This document shows positions 1-7,598 of a stretch of DNA of 62,951 nucleotides, piece after piece (positions within the stretch are counted from its first letter, which is position 1; each line of letters begins with the position of its first letter). The stretch is taken from assembly GCF_000764655.1 (NCBI RefSeq), contig NZ_JRGL01000130.1:1-62951 (forward strand), in the 5' to 3' direction. The stretch comes from Aeromonas aquatica. Lineage in GTDB: Bacteria > Pseudomonadota > Gammaproteobacteria > Enterobacterales > Aeromonadaceae. The notes under the pieces are model-generated. The model did not search any database. It was not told the origin of the DNA and saw nothing but the letters and a program-made list of their open reading frames with translations. The position numbers and the translations under genes are program-made.

Positions 1-2
1 AG

Positions 3-56
3 CTGCGATCGCTGGCCGAGCTGGACGATACCATGCTGGATCGCTGGATAACCTGA
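3..56 (+). CDS. C-terminal tail of a truncated, unidentified protein
   Basis: Reading from position 3 gives 17 residues (LRSLAELDDTMLDRWIT) and then a TGA at 54-56. The Leu/Asp-rich helical tail suits the end of a longer protein entering from outside the window. It loosely recalls the C-termini of Rpn-type PD-(D/E)XK nuclease-like transposase relatives, but 17 residues are too few to assign a family. The segment is repeated in diverged form about 120 bp downstream, which supports it being real coding sequence. Low confidence because the body of the gene is not visible. Confidence 0.35.
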   Translation: MRSLAELDDTMLDRWIT

Positions 57-187
57 GTCGCCGGGAGAACAAGGCGCTGACCGTTCCCATGCGCCCTGCC
101 CCCGTCTCGCCATCGCCGGGTATCAGCTCAGTTCCCTGGCCGAGCTGGATGGCGTCCATGCTGGACAGCTGGATAGCCTGAGCCGCC
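12..187 (+). repeat. Diverged direct duplication of a ~51-bp gene tail
   Basis: Positions 12-62 and 136-187 align over about 51 bp with a single-base indel. Both run from CTGGCCGAGCTGGA through CATGCTGGA and CTGGATA to CCTGAG and CGCC. The first copy ends a reading frame at 54-56. In the second copy the same frame also ends in TGA (after a Trp-Ile-Ala), but upstream stops and frame changes isolate it. This is probably a remnant of internal repeats at the 3' end of the preceding gene. Apart from this duplicate and the hairpin at 211-230, I see nothing else in the first 449 bases. Confidence 0.5.
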
Positions 188-210
188 TGAAAATGCAGAT
201 CCCGGTTATC

Positions 211-236
211 AGCCCCGCCCATGCGGGGCTGTTTAT
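211..236 (+). terminator. Rho-independent terminator after the truncated gene
   Basis: An 8-bp GC-rich stem (AGCCCCGC/GCGGGGCT) with a 4-base loop is followed by a T-rich tract from 231. It would end transcription of the gene entering from the left edge. Confidence 0.65.
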
Positions 237-449
237 TTTCCTCGTCACTCAATGAGCCGGGATTGCGGCACCCTGCTGGCGCAGGGATTCGACGCAACCA
301 GAGCCGGGCTCGTCTGTACAACGGGGGGATAGACCCCAGCCCCCCCCATCGCAGCCCCTGCCCTAAACGTGCGCTCGCTCGCGGTTGCCGCGCCCCTTGC
401 CGACTAGAATCAGGGGAAAGAGGCGGCCAGTCGGCCCCAGGAGGTCACC

Positions 450-653
450 ATGATCGAGTACACCAGCAAGCGCATCGTCTGCCCCCACTGCGGCCACCAC
501 ACCCGGATCGAGCTCGATGCGAGCCAGGGGGATCAGGAGTTCTACGAGGACTGCATGGCCTGTTGCAACCCCATCCACCTGCGGCTGCACCGGGACGAGG
601 TACGCGACTGCCTGCAGCTGTTTGTGGATGCGGATGACGAGCAGCTGTTCTAA
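450..653 (+). CDS. CPXCG motif-containing cysteine-rich protein
   Basis: A 67-residue acidic protein. A CPHCG motif lies near residue 11 and a CMACC pair around residues 35-39, giving two Cys-x2-Cys knuckles expected to bind one zinc. Length and motif match the small family named for its CPXCG motif (Pfam Cys_rich_CPXG), whose role is unknown. The start is supported by a strong AGGAGG ribosome site 6 bases before the ATG. The gene is monocistronic: it lies between the hairpin at 211 and convergent ribE. The rest is Asp/Glu-rich (DADDEQLF at the end). Function cannot be assigned beyond probable zinc binding. Confidence 0.85.
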   Translation: MIEYTSKRIVCPHCGHHTRIELDASQGDQEFYEDCMACCNPIHLRLHRDEVRDCLQLFVDADDEQLF

Positions 654-741
654 CGGCGCCGGGCACCCTTGTTGTCCCGCGCCAGGCAGTTTTTTGAACT
701 GCCTATCTTTAATTTAACGAGATGAACAGACTGTAGAATGC

Positions 742-770
742 AAAAAAGGCCAGCAATCTGCTGGCCTCTT
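742..770 (-). terminator. Terminator downstream of ribE
   Basis: Stem AGGCCAGCA/TGCTGGCCT with a 3-base loop. Read on the minus strand it is followed by six T residues, so it ends the leftward ribE transcript. It may also act weakly on the convergent CPXCG gene. Confidence 0.8.
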
Positions 771-793
771 GTCATCGATAAAGAGATGTCGGC

Positions 794-1405
794 TTAAGCC
801 CGCGCCGCCAGCACCCGCTCTACGGTGTCGACAATGGCCTGGGTCTGGGGATCGATCTCGATGTTGGTCCTCCAGCCGGCCTTGACCCAGCCGAGGTTGG
901 TGCGGGCCAGGGTCTCGGGGATGAGGTTGACGCAGAACTCGTTGCCGCGCACCTCGCCGACGGTCAGGCTGATGCCGTCGATGCCGATATAGCCCTTGGT
1001 CAGCACGTACTTCATGAGCGCGGGGGCGAGGCGATACCAGACCTGACGGTTGTCGGGGGTGTCGATGACGACGCTGACTTCCGCCATGCCCATGATGTGG
1101 CCTGACATGGCGTGACCGCCTATCTCGTCGCCAAAGCGGGCCGCCCGCTCCAGGTTCACCTTGTCACCCACCTTCAGCTGGCCGAGGTTGGTGAGGCGCA
1201 GGGTCTCCTGCATCAGATCGAAGCTGACCAGCTCCCCCTCAATCCGGGTAACCGTCAGGCAGCAGCCGTTGTGAGCCACGGAGGCGCCGATCGCCAGCCC
1301 CTCACCCCAGGCCGGATCGGGCATGCGGATCACATGGGTGCGAAAGTGGGGGCGCTCGGTGAAGGCCACCAGTTCGGCGGTCCCCTGTACTATGCCGGTG
1401 AACAT
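794..1405 (-). CDS. ribE: Riboflavin synthase, alpha subunit
   Basis: Cytosolic enzyme that dismutates two 6,7-dimethyl-8-ribityllumazine molecules into riboflavin and the pyrimidine precursor, the last step of riboflavin synthesis. The 203-residue protein starts with the diagnostic MFTGIVQG. It has the two lumazine-binding repeats of the family, residues about 1-97 and 98-200, the second containing [12 protein letters not shown]. Length is normal (E. coli about 213). GGAG precedes the ATG. It is divergent from yaeP and norM; ribE and a MATE pump gene are also neighbours in E. coli. No FMN riboswitch is visible upstream. The symbol ribC is used in some species. Confidence 0.97.
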   Translation of the reverse strand: MFTGIVQGTAELVAFTERPHFRTHVIRMPDPAWGEGLAIGASVAHNGCCLTVTRIEGELVSFDLMQETLRLTNLGQLKVGDKVNLERAARFGDEIGGHAMSGHIMGMAEVSVVIDTPDNRQVWYRLAPALMKYVLTKGYIGIDGISLTVGEVRGNEFCVNLIPETLARTNLGWVKAGWRTNIEIDPQTQAIVDTVERVLAARA

Positions 1406-1541
1406 GTCTCGTCTCCTGCTGTGTCAAAAATCCCCGGCAGGTTAACCTCCGGCTCCGGCCAAGACAAGCACGCCGGCTGACAAGCGCGGGCCCGATCGCT
1501 ATAGTGGCGACCAGTGCACTTTGCCGACTGAGGATGAAATA

Positions 1542-1748
1542 ATGCAGGTATATCAGTGTTGTGAGGCCATTCGTATCGCTTATAGCCAGATTGGCTCAGG
1601 GGAGCAGGGCTATGTGCCGCAGGCGATTGCCGCCACCATCAGGGCGCTCAACGCCGTGGCCAGCGACGAGCGAGTGCCAAGCGAGCTGCGCGAGCAGGCC
1701 GCCTATGCCGCCGCCAATCTGCTGATCAGCGATCACGAAGACGCCTGA
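1542..1748 (+). CDS. yaeP: YaeP family protein (UPF0253)
   Basis: A 68-residue all-helical protein. The segment [12 protein letters not shown] near the C-terminus and GYVPQAI near residue 25 closely follow E. coli YaeP (66 residues). The role of the family is unknown. I prefer the ATG at 1542 over an in-frame TTG at 1521: GAGGA lies about 7 bases before the ATG, and the shorter form matches the family length. Divergent from ribE, 136 bp away, and upstream of norM. No membrane segment or signal is present. Confidence 0.9.
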   Translation: MQVYQCCEAIRIAYSQIGSGEQGYVPQAIAATIRALNAVASDERVPSELREQAAYAAANLLISDHEDA

Positions 1749-1901
1749 TCCCGCGCCAAAATGCGCCACCACACCTTTCGTATTGGCCATTTTTCAGGCT
1801 AGAATGACACCCCCGCATTTTGTCTCCTCCGGGACGAGGAGACAAAAGCCCCTCTCAATCATCCGTTCTTTCTCTTTTATCTGATCCATTCGGAGGTGTC
1901 A

Positions 1902-3281
1902 GTGCAACGTTATTGGTCCGAGGCGAAGCAACTCGTTCGCCTAGCCAGCCCCATTCTGGTGGCCCAGGTCGCCCAGGTCGCCATGAGCTTCGTCGATACC
2001 GTGATGGCGGGCCAGGTCAGTGCCGTGGATCTCGCGGCGGTGTCGGTGGCCTCCAGCTTCTGGCTGCCGATCATCTTGCTGACCCAGGGCATCATCATGG
2101 CGCTCACCCCCATCGTCTCCCAGCTCAACGGGGCCCGCAAGCGGGACGAGGTGCGCCCCGCCGTGCACCAGGGCTTCTGGCTGGCGCTGATCGTGATCCC
2201 CTTCGCCATGCTGGCGCTCTATTTCAGCCCGCTGGCGCTGCATCTGATGGACGTGGATCCGGTCATGGCCGCCAAGACCACCGGCTTCCTGCACGCCATC
2301 ATGTGGGGTCTGCCCGCCTTCGTGCTGTTCCAGGTGCTGCGCAACTTCAGTGAGGGACTCTCCCACACCATGCCCACCATGGTGATCGGCTTCGTGGGTC
2401 TGGCGGTCAATATTCCCGCGAACTACGTCTTCATCCACGGTCACTTCGGCATGCCCAAGCTCGGCGGGGTCGGCTGCGGCGTGGCCACCGCCCTGGTGCT
2501 CTGGGCCATGCTGCTGGCGATGATCGTCTACGTGAAGCTCTCCCCTCACTTCAAGGCCATCAACCTGTTCGCCCAGCTCGCTCGTCCCGACTTCAGCCGG
2601 ATTTCACGCCTGTTCCGGCTCGGCTTCCCCATCGCCATGGCCATCTTCTGCGAGGTGACCCTGTTTACCGTGGTGGCGCTGATGCTGGCCCCCTTTGGCG
2701 CGGAGACGGTGGCGAGCCACCAGATAGCGCTGAACTTCTCCAGCCTGGTGTTTATGCTACCCCTCTCCATCGGCGTGGGCGTCACCATCCGGGTCGGCCA
2801 CAGCATAGGGGAAGGTCAACCGGCGAGCGCCCGCGTCGCCGCCCGCACCGGCCTGATGCTGGGCATGGCGGTCGCCGCCGGCACCGCCGCCCTCACCGTG
2901 CTGCTGCGCGAGCATATTGCGGGGATCTACACCGAGGACATGCAGGTGATCACGCTGGCGGCCACCTTGCTGTTCTTCGCCGCCATCTACCAGATCTCCG
3001 ATTCGGTACAGGTGGTCGCGGCCGCGGCACTGCGTGGCTACAAGGACACCAAGGCGATCTTCTACGTCACCATCGTCGCTTATTGGGGGCTGGGGCTGCC
3101 CACCGGCATGATCCTGGGGCTGACCGACTGGCTGGTGCCACGCATGGGCCCGCAGGGCTTCTGGGTGGGCTTCATCGTCGGCCTGACCGGCGCCGCCCTG
3201 ATGCTGGGCGCCCGACTGCGCCTCATCTATGGCCGCTTCTCGAGTCCGGAGGCCTGCACCAGCCTCTCCCGGGCCCAATAA
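1902..3281 (+). CDS. norM: MATE family multidrug efflux pump
   Basis: Inner-membrane Na+/H+-coupled antiporter exporting cationic drugs such as fluoroquinolones, by family knowledge. The 459-residue length, twelve hydrophobic segments in two halves (about 1-225 and 230-459) and the N-terminal segment SPILVAQVAQVAMSFVDT are typical of NorM/MdtK. I place the start at GTG 1902, five bases after CGGAGG at 1891-1896. A GTG at 1896 would overlap that site. The gene sits beside ribE and directly before tRNA-Val genes, the same arrangement as E. coli mdtK with valVW. No dedicated regulator is adjacent. Confidence 0.93.
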   Translation: MQRYWSEAKQLVRLASPILVAQVAQVAMSFVDTVMAGQVSAVDLAAVSVASSFWLPIILLTQGIIMALTPIVSQLNGARKRDEVRPAVHQGFWLALIVIPFAMLALYFSPLALHLMDVDPVMAAKTTGFLHAIMWGLPAFVLFQVLRNFSEGLSHTMPTMVIGFVGLAVNIPANYVFIHGHFGMPKLGGVGCGVATALVLWAMLLAMIVYVKLSPHFKAINLFAQLARPDFSRISRLFRLGFPIAMAIFCEVTLFTVVALMLAPFGAETVASHQIALNFSSLVFMLPLSIGVGVTIRVGHSIGEGQPASARVAARTGLMLGMAVAAGTAALTVLLREHIAGIYTEDMQVITLAATLLFFAAIYQISDSVQVVAAAALRGYKDTKAIFYVTIVAYWGLGLPTGMILGLTDWLVPRMGPQGFWVGFIVGLTGAALMLGARLRLIYGRFSSPEACTSLSRAQ

Positions 3282-3379
3282 AAGGGCGCTTGCCGAGCCG
3301 CTCATGAGGGCGGCTCGCCTGCAAAATCAACAGGCTGCGCAAGAACTGGGCAAACAATCTCCTTTGTGCATGTCCCTTG

Positions 3380-3408
3380 TTGACAGCCTTGGGGGGCATG
3401 GGTAGTAT
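3380..3408 (+). promoter_or_regulatory. Sigma70 promoter of the tRNA-Val array
   Basis: A perfect TTGACA (3380-3385) and TAGTAT (3403-3408) are separated by exactly 17 bases. A GC-rich stretch (GCCGACCACGCC) follows the -10, as in the GC-rich discriminators of stringently controlled stable-RNA promoters. The first tRNA begins 46 bases after the -10. Confidence 0.8.
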
Positions 3409-3453
3409 GCCGACCACGCCAGCGACGTCGTGTTCGCTTGCGTGATGAAAAGT

Positions 3454-3530
3454 GGGTTTATAGCTCAGTTGGTTAGAGCACTACCTTGACATGGTAGGGG
3501 TCGTTGGTTCGAATCCAATTAAACCCACCA
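3454..3530 (+). tRNA. tRNA-Val(GAC), type A, copy 1
   Basis: A 77-base cloverleaf with an encoded CCA end. The acceptor stem is GGGTTTA/TAAACCC, the anticodon loop TTGACAT (anticodon GAC), and the T-arm contains GGTTCGAATCC. It decodes GUC/GUU valine codons. Type A differs from type B in the acceptor stem, the anticodon stem (CTACC/GGTAG) and the T-stem. E. coli valV is the nearest counterpart I recall. Confidence 0.97.
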
Positions 3531-3541
3531 CTTTTCGTGAT

Positions 3542-3618
3542 GCGTCCTTAGCTCAGCTGGTTAGAGCACCACCTTGACATGGTGGGGGTCGGTGGTTCGA
3601 ATCCACTAGGACGCACCA
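3542..3618 (+). tRNA. tRNA-Val(GAC), type B, copy 1
   Basis: A 77-base cloverleaf with an encoded CCA. The acceptor stem is GCGTCCT/AGGACGC and the anticodon loop TTGACAT. It has an 11-base gap from the preceding gene and is the E. coli valW-like type. This copy has CACCACC before the anticodon loop, where the other type B copies have CATCACC. Confidence 0.97.
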
Positions 3619-3637
3619 TCACGAAAAACACTGTTAT

Positions 3638-3714
3638 GCGTCCTTAGCTCAGCTGGTTAGAGCATCACCTTGACATGGTGGGGGTCGGTGGTTCGAATCC
3701 ACTAGGACGCACCA
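3638..3714 (+). tRNA. tRNA-Val(GAC), type B, copy 2
   Basis: Same acceptor stem and anticodon as the previous gene. It differs by one base (T for C at the D-arm/anticodon-stem junction) and is identical to the copy at 3853. CCA is encoded. Confidence 0.97.
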
Positions 3715-3740
3715 TAACAGTTTGAATAGATTGCAGATGT

Positions 3741-3817
3741 GGGTTTATAGCTCAGTTGGTTAGAGCACTACCTTGACATGGTAGGGGTCGTTGGTTCGAA
3801 TCCAATTAAACCCACCA
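3741..3817 (+). tRNA. tRNA-Val(GAC), type A, copy 2
   Basis: Identical over its full 77 bases to the copy at 3454 (acceptor GGGTTTA/TAAACCC, anticodon GAC, encoded CCA). The flanking spacers differ, so it is not part of a simple recent block duplication. Confidence 0.97.
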
Positions 3818-3852
3818 CTCCCCTGCAAACACAAAGTCGCCTTGCGCACCCT

Positions 3853-3929
3853 GCGTCCTTAGCTCAGCTGGTTAGAGCATCACCTTGACATGGTGGGGGT
3901 CGGTGGTTCGAATCCACTAGGACGCACCA
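3853..3929 (+). tRNA. tRNA-Val(GAC), type B, copy 3
   Basis: Identical to the type B copy at 3638, with encoded CCA. It is the last gene of the five-gene array and lies 8 bases before the terminator hairpin. Confidence 0.97.
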
Positions 3930-3937
3930 GATTAAAG

Positions 3938-3963
3938 AAGCCCGCTCATTGAGCGGGCTTTTT
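3938..3963 (+). terminator. Terminator of the tRNA-Val array
   Basis: Stem AAGCCCGCTC/GAGCGGGCTT with a 4-base loop and a T run to 3963 directly follows the last tRNA. A single promoter, five tRNAs and this terminator form one transcription unit. Confidence 0.92.
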
Positions 3964-4063
3964 ACATTTCAGCACCTTGCCAATCGGGAGCAGAGGCCAG
4001 GCCTGCCCCCGTCTGAGCTCGCCCTCCCGCTTCTTTTCCCTCCACGCCTTGCACGCCTTCGGA

Positions 4064-6466
4064 CTAGAAGAGATCCAGCTGCTGGCCGCAGATCCGGTCG
4101 AACGACTCACCGATGAAGGGCAGGATGGCGTCGGCGATGGGCCGCAGCTGCTTGTCGATGTAGTGCTCGTAGTCGATGGCGCTGCGCCTGTATTCGAGCG
4201 GCTCGGGCCCCACTACCGTCATCAGGTAGGCGATGGTGCCCCTGTGCTGGTAGCGCTGGGGCCGGCCCCGGCGCAGGTTCTCCTCGTCCGCCAGACGCGC
4301 GGCCCGCACGTGGGGCGGCACATTCTTCTGATACTCCTCAAGCTTTTGCCGCAGCCGCTTGCGGTAGACCAGCAGTTCGTCGTGCTGACCGGCCCGGGTC
4401 TCATCCACCATGGTGCGCACATAGCCGCTGGGATCGGCGTCGTGAAACACCAGTTCATAGAGCCGGGTCTGGAACTGCTTGGCGAGGGTTGTCCAGTCGG
4501 TGCGCACCGTCTCCAGCCCCTTGAATACCAGGTGCTCCCCCTCGCCCTCTCCCACCAGACCGGCGTAGCGCTTCTTGCTGCCTTTCTCGAGGCCGCGGAT
4601 GGTGGGCATCAGGAAGCGGCGGTAGTGGGTCTCGTATTCGATCTCGAGGTAACAGGGCAGGTCGAACTCGCGCCTGATCAGGTTTATCCAGTTCTCGTTG
4701 ATCATGGCAGCCAGCTTGCGGCCGATCTCGTCCGCCTCTTGCGGGCTGACCGCCCGGTTGAGGTGGACGAAGGTGGAGTCGGTGTCGCCGTAGATCACCT
4801 GATAGCCCTGCCCTTCGATCCACTCCCGGGTCTGCTGCATGATGCCGTGACCGCGCAATGTGATGGAGGAGGCAAGGCGCGGATCGTAGAAGCGGCAGCC
4901 GCCGGAGCCCAGCACCCCGTAGAAGGAGTTCATGATGATCTTGATGGCCTGGGAGAGCGCCTTGTTGCTGGCCGCCTTGGCCCTGTCTCGCGCCGCCCAC
5001 AGGGTGGCGATGAGATCAGGCAAAAAGTGCCTGGTACGGGAGAACATGGCACCGCGAAAGCCAGGAATAGCCGTATTGGGCTGTTGCAAGCCTTCCACCA
5101 GCCCCATGGGGTCGATGCAGAAGGTGCGGATGATGCTGGGGTACAGGCTCTTGAAATCCAGCACCAGCACGTGATGATAAAGCCCAGGTTTGGAGTCCAT
5201 GACATAGCCGCCCGGGCTCGCCAGGCCGCCATCGGCGGGCAGATTGGGGGCCACATAGCCGCCGCGATGCAGCCGTGGCAGATAGAGGTTGGTGAAGGCC
5301 GCCACCGAGCCACCGATCCGGTCCAGCTCCAGGCCGGTGAGGGAGGCACGCTCGATGGCAAAGGCGATGAGGTGGCAATGATCGAAGATCTCCCACACCA
5401 GCTTGCAGTCCTCCAGGTTGTAGCGGGCCAGCGCCTCCTTGTCGGAGTGGAACAGCTCGGTGATCTTCTCCCCCCGGTTCGCCACGTCCTCGATATCCTT
5501 GCCGCGGCCGAGCAGCTCGCTCGCCACCGAATCCAGGCTGTAGCTGGCAAACTGCCAGGTGGCACTCTTGAGGGTATCGATGCCGTCCAGCACCATGCGC
5601 CCCGGGATGATGACGTTGCCGGTCTGGGGATCGTTGCGAGACGAGCGCCAGAAGCAGAGCTCGCGCCCCCGTCCCAACCGCAGCCGCCGCTTGTTGAGCT
5701 CGGCCCGGCGCAGCAGCAGGCGAAAATCGAAGTTGACCACGTTCCAGCCGATCACGAGATCGGGATCGTGGCGGCCAAACCAGGCCTCCAGCGCACCGAG
5801 CAGGGCGCTCTCGTCCGCCACCCATTCGATGGTCGTCTCCCACGCCTCGGCGCCCGCTTCGGGGGCACCTATCATGATGACCCGCGCATCCGGCTCGCTG
5901 TAGAGCCCCACCGAGAACAGGGCCCCGTCCATGGCGCACTCCACGTCCAGCGACACCCAGGAGAGGCTCGGCGTCACCGCCTGGGGGGCACAGCGCGCCT
6001 CGTTCACCTCCCAATGGCCCTGTTTGCCGCCCTTGTGGGACGCCTTGCCGCCAAAGCGCACCCCGGCGGTGATGAAACGCTCCATCAGGTAGCGCTCCGG
6101 CAGCCGGATGTCCGCCTCGAAGTGCTCGAGGCCGCGGATCAACAGCAGCTCGATGGCGCGGTGAAAGGCGCTCAGGGTGGCGAAATAACAGCCCACCACG
6201 GCGCGCCCATCGAAGGTGTGCATGGGCAGGCGCCGAAACCGCCCGCTCACCCCGGCCCCCTTGAACAGCTCGGCCGCCTCCTCCATGTGGCTCTGTGGCA
6301 GGAAGAACACCGGCTCCTGCCCCGGCACTACCAGCCGCACCGGCCCCTGTTCGCTCCAGAGCCACATCACGATTTCGGTGCGACCGCGCACATCCCGCCC
6401 ATGGCGGGTCAGGATGAAGCCATCTACGGGTGGGCTGAGGGGGGATAGGGTCTGAGTCGCAGTCAT
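4064..6466 (-). CDS. polB: DNA polymerase II, family B
   Basis: Damage-inducible family B polymerase with 3'-5' proofreading, acting in replication restart and lesion bypass. The 800 residues (E. coli 783) hold the exonuclease motif SLDVECAMDG near residue 172 and the second exonuclease motif around IGWNVVNFDF. Polymerase motif A is DFKSLYPSII near 438, motif B KIIMNSFYG near 515, and motif C YGDTDST near 560. All catalytic aspartates are present. I start at ATG 6466 because the longer frame opens with a GTG at 6496 that would overlap the promoter region. A LexA-like box lies 32 bases upstream, matching its known SOS control (E. coli dinA). It is alone in its transcription unit. Confidence 0.96.
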   Translation of the reverse strand: MTATQTLSPLSPPVDGFILTRHGRDVRGRTEIVMWLWSEQGPVRLVVPGQEPVFFLPQSHMEEAAELFKGAGVSGRFRRLPMHTFDGRAVVGCYFATLSAFHRAIELLLIRGLEHFEADIRLPERYLMERFITAGVRFGGKASHKGGKQGHWEVNEARCAPQAVTPSLSWVSLDVECAMDGALFSVGLYSEPDARVIMIGAPEAGAEAWETTIEWVADESALLGALEAWFGRHDPDLVIGWNVVNFDFRLLLRRAELNKRRLRLGRGRELCFWRSSRNDPQTGNVIIPGRMVLDGIDTLKSATWQFASYSLDSVASELLGRGKDIEDVANRGEKITELFHSDKEALARYNLEDCKLVWEIFDHCHLIAFAIERASLTGLELDRIGGSVAAFTNLYLPRLHRGGYVAPNLPADGGLASPGGYVMDSKPGLYHHVLVLDFKSLYPSIIRTFCIDPMGLVEGLQQPNTAIPGFRGAMFSRTRHFLPDLIATLWAARDRAKAASNKALSQAIKIIMNSFYGVLGSGGCRFYDPRLASSITLRGHGIMQQTREWIEGQGYQVIYGDTDSTFVHLNRAVSPQEADEIGRKLAAMINENWINLIRREFDLPCYLEIEYETHYRRFLMPTIRGLEKGSKKRYAGLVGEGEGEHLVFKGLETVRTDWTTLAKQFQTRLYELVFHDADPSGYVRTMVDETRAGQHDELLVYRKRLRQKLEEYQKNVPPHVRAARLADEENLRRGRPQRYQHRGTIAYLMTVVGPEPLEYRRSAIDYEHYIDKQLRPIADAILPFIGESFDRICGQQLDLF

Positions 6467-6498
6467 GCAGGCTAGGGATTGGTTCTGGAATGGCACTA

Positions 6499-6514
6499 TT
6501 GTACGTTCATACAG
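6499..6514 (-). promoter_or_regulatory. Candidate LexA (SOS) box upstream of polB
   Basis: On the minus strand the 16-mer CTGTATGAACGTACAA matches the enterobacterial SOS consensus CTGT-N8-ACAG at every fixed position except the last. It lies 32 bases before the polB start, where a LexA operator would overlap the promoter, and about 140 bases before the divergent lipoprotein gene. Known SOS control of polB in E. coli supports the call. Confidence 0.7.
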
Positions 6515-6654
6515 TGCCAGGCCGCAATTATCGCGAGGTGGCGGAGGTGGGAAGCGGCCGTTTTATCCGGCAAAGGCCTGCCATCGGGGCCGGGATTAGT
6601 GCATATTTACTTTATCATCAGTTCATTGCGTCATTTCAAGGTTGCGGAGTCCCC

Positions 6655-7518
6655 ATGCGTATCGCCCTCTTTGTCCCCCTGCTGGCCCTCGGCCTCGCAG
6701 GCTGCAGCAACACCTCCTCCTCCTCAGGCGGCAGCGTGGGGGTCGGCTCTGGTGGCTATTACGGCAGTCACTATGGCGCCTCTTACTGGTGGTATGACGA
6801 CTATTACGGCTATTGGGATGACTACTACCCCTGGTGCTGTGATAACGAGGGGGATTTCGACGAGCTGATCAAGAAGTGGTGGAGCGGGCTCGATCCTGAG
6901 CGCCAACAGGAGATCAAGGACAAGTATCAGGATTGGCAGGAGAACAATGGCCAGCCTGATGTGGCCGCCCTGCGGGGCGAGCTGGCGGGCCGCTGGAATG
7001 CCATGACGCCGGAGCAGCAACAGGCGCTGCGTGACAACCGGCAAAACAGACCCAGCGTCAGCAACCCGGACAAGGGCCCGCGCTCACCACTGGACTACAA
7101 GGGCGGCACTCTCCCCAGGGCCGATAACGGCATGCTGGCGCCAACGCCGCGGCCCAAGGTCGACAACGGCTTGCTGACACCCGGAGCACAGCCCAAGATC
7201 GATAACGGCCTGCTGGCACCCGGAGCACAGCCAAGGGTCGATAACGGCTTGCTGACACCCGGGGCACAGCCCAGGGTCGACGGCGGTCTGCTGGTACCCT
7301 CCACCCTGCCCAGCAACAATACCGGCGCACTGACCCCCTCTACTCTGCCCAAGACAAATAACGGCATCTTGACCCCCGGGACCCAGCCCAGGGTGGATGC
7401 CAGACCGCACCTCCCCCGCTCCATGGTCACCCCGGTGCGCACACCCACCGTCAGACCGACGATAAGGCCGAGTTTCACCCCCATGCGCAGCTTCGGAGGC
7501 GGAGGCCGCCGCCGCTAG
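6655..7518 (+). CDS. Repeat-containing lipoprotein of unknown function
   Basis: A 287-residue protein starting at ATG 6655, with GGAG 5 bases upstream; a longer in-frame start at 6490 would bury the signal. Residues 1-16 are a lipoprotein signal ending in the lipobox LAGC, so Cys16 is the predicted lipidated residue. A Ser/Gly-rich linker leads into an aromatic stretch (Tyr/Trp/Asp-rich, about 35-60, with a CC pair). A charged helical segment (about 65-125) contains two partly similar motifs, SGLDPERQQ and NAMTPEQQQ. Residues 156-246 are seven tandem 13-residue repeats (VDNGLLTPGAQPK type). The tail is basic and Gly/Arg-rich. No family is recognised; it looks like an envelope protein with an extended Pro-rich arm. 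Confidence 0.8.
   Translation: MRIALFVPLLALGLAGCSNTSSSSGGSVGVGSGGYYGSHYGASYWWYDDYYGYWDDYYPWCCDNEGDFDELIKKWWSGLDPERQQEIKDKYQDWQENNGQPDVAALRGELAGRWNAMTPEQQQALRDNRQNRPSVSNPDKGPRSPLDYKGGTLPRADNGMLAPTPRPKVDNGLLTPGAQPKIDNGLLAPGAQPRVDNGLLTPGAQPRVDGGLLVPSTLPSNNTGALTPSTLPKTNNGILTPGTQPRVDARPHLPRSMVTPVRTPTVRPTIRPSFTPMRSFGGGGRRR
7120..7392 (+). repeat. Seven in-frame 39-bp tandem repeats
   Basis: Exactly 7 x 39 bp inside the lipoprotein gene, encoding 13-residue units near the consensus V-D-N-G-L-L-T-P-G-A-Q-P-K. Copies 2 to 4 are almost identical at DNA level. Copies 1, 5 and 6 have diverged (for example NNTGALTPSTLPK). The invariant positions are Gly4, Leu6, Pro8 and Pro12 with a basic or polar end. 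No indels break the frame. Confidence 0.93.
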
Positions 7519-7598
7519 CCCTGACCCATCCCTCTCGGCAAGCGCGAGGGATACACTATCCTGATGCAGCAGGATCACCGCCCAGCAAGGAGCACAAG

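Noticed and set aside
3295..3316. Hairpin after norM as a terminator
   Set aside because: A 7-bp stem GAGCCGC/GCGGCTC exists but no T run follows; norM may be terminated elsewhere.
3454..3929. Repeated blocks that could be taken for a CRISPR array or att sites
   Set aside because: Each block is a complete tRNA-Val with CCA end. Spacers are short and irregular, and no integrase or cas gene is near.
3977..6448. 823-residue open frame antisense to polB
   Set aside because: Pol II motifs are complete on the minus strand. The antisense product is Gly/Ala/Leu/His-rich without domains, a common artefact of high-GC genes.
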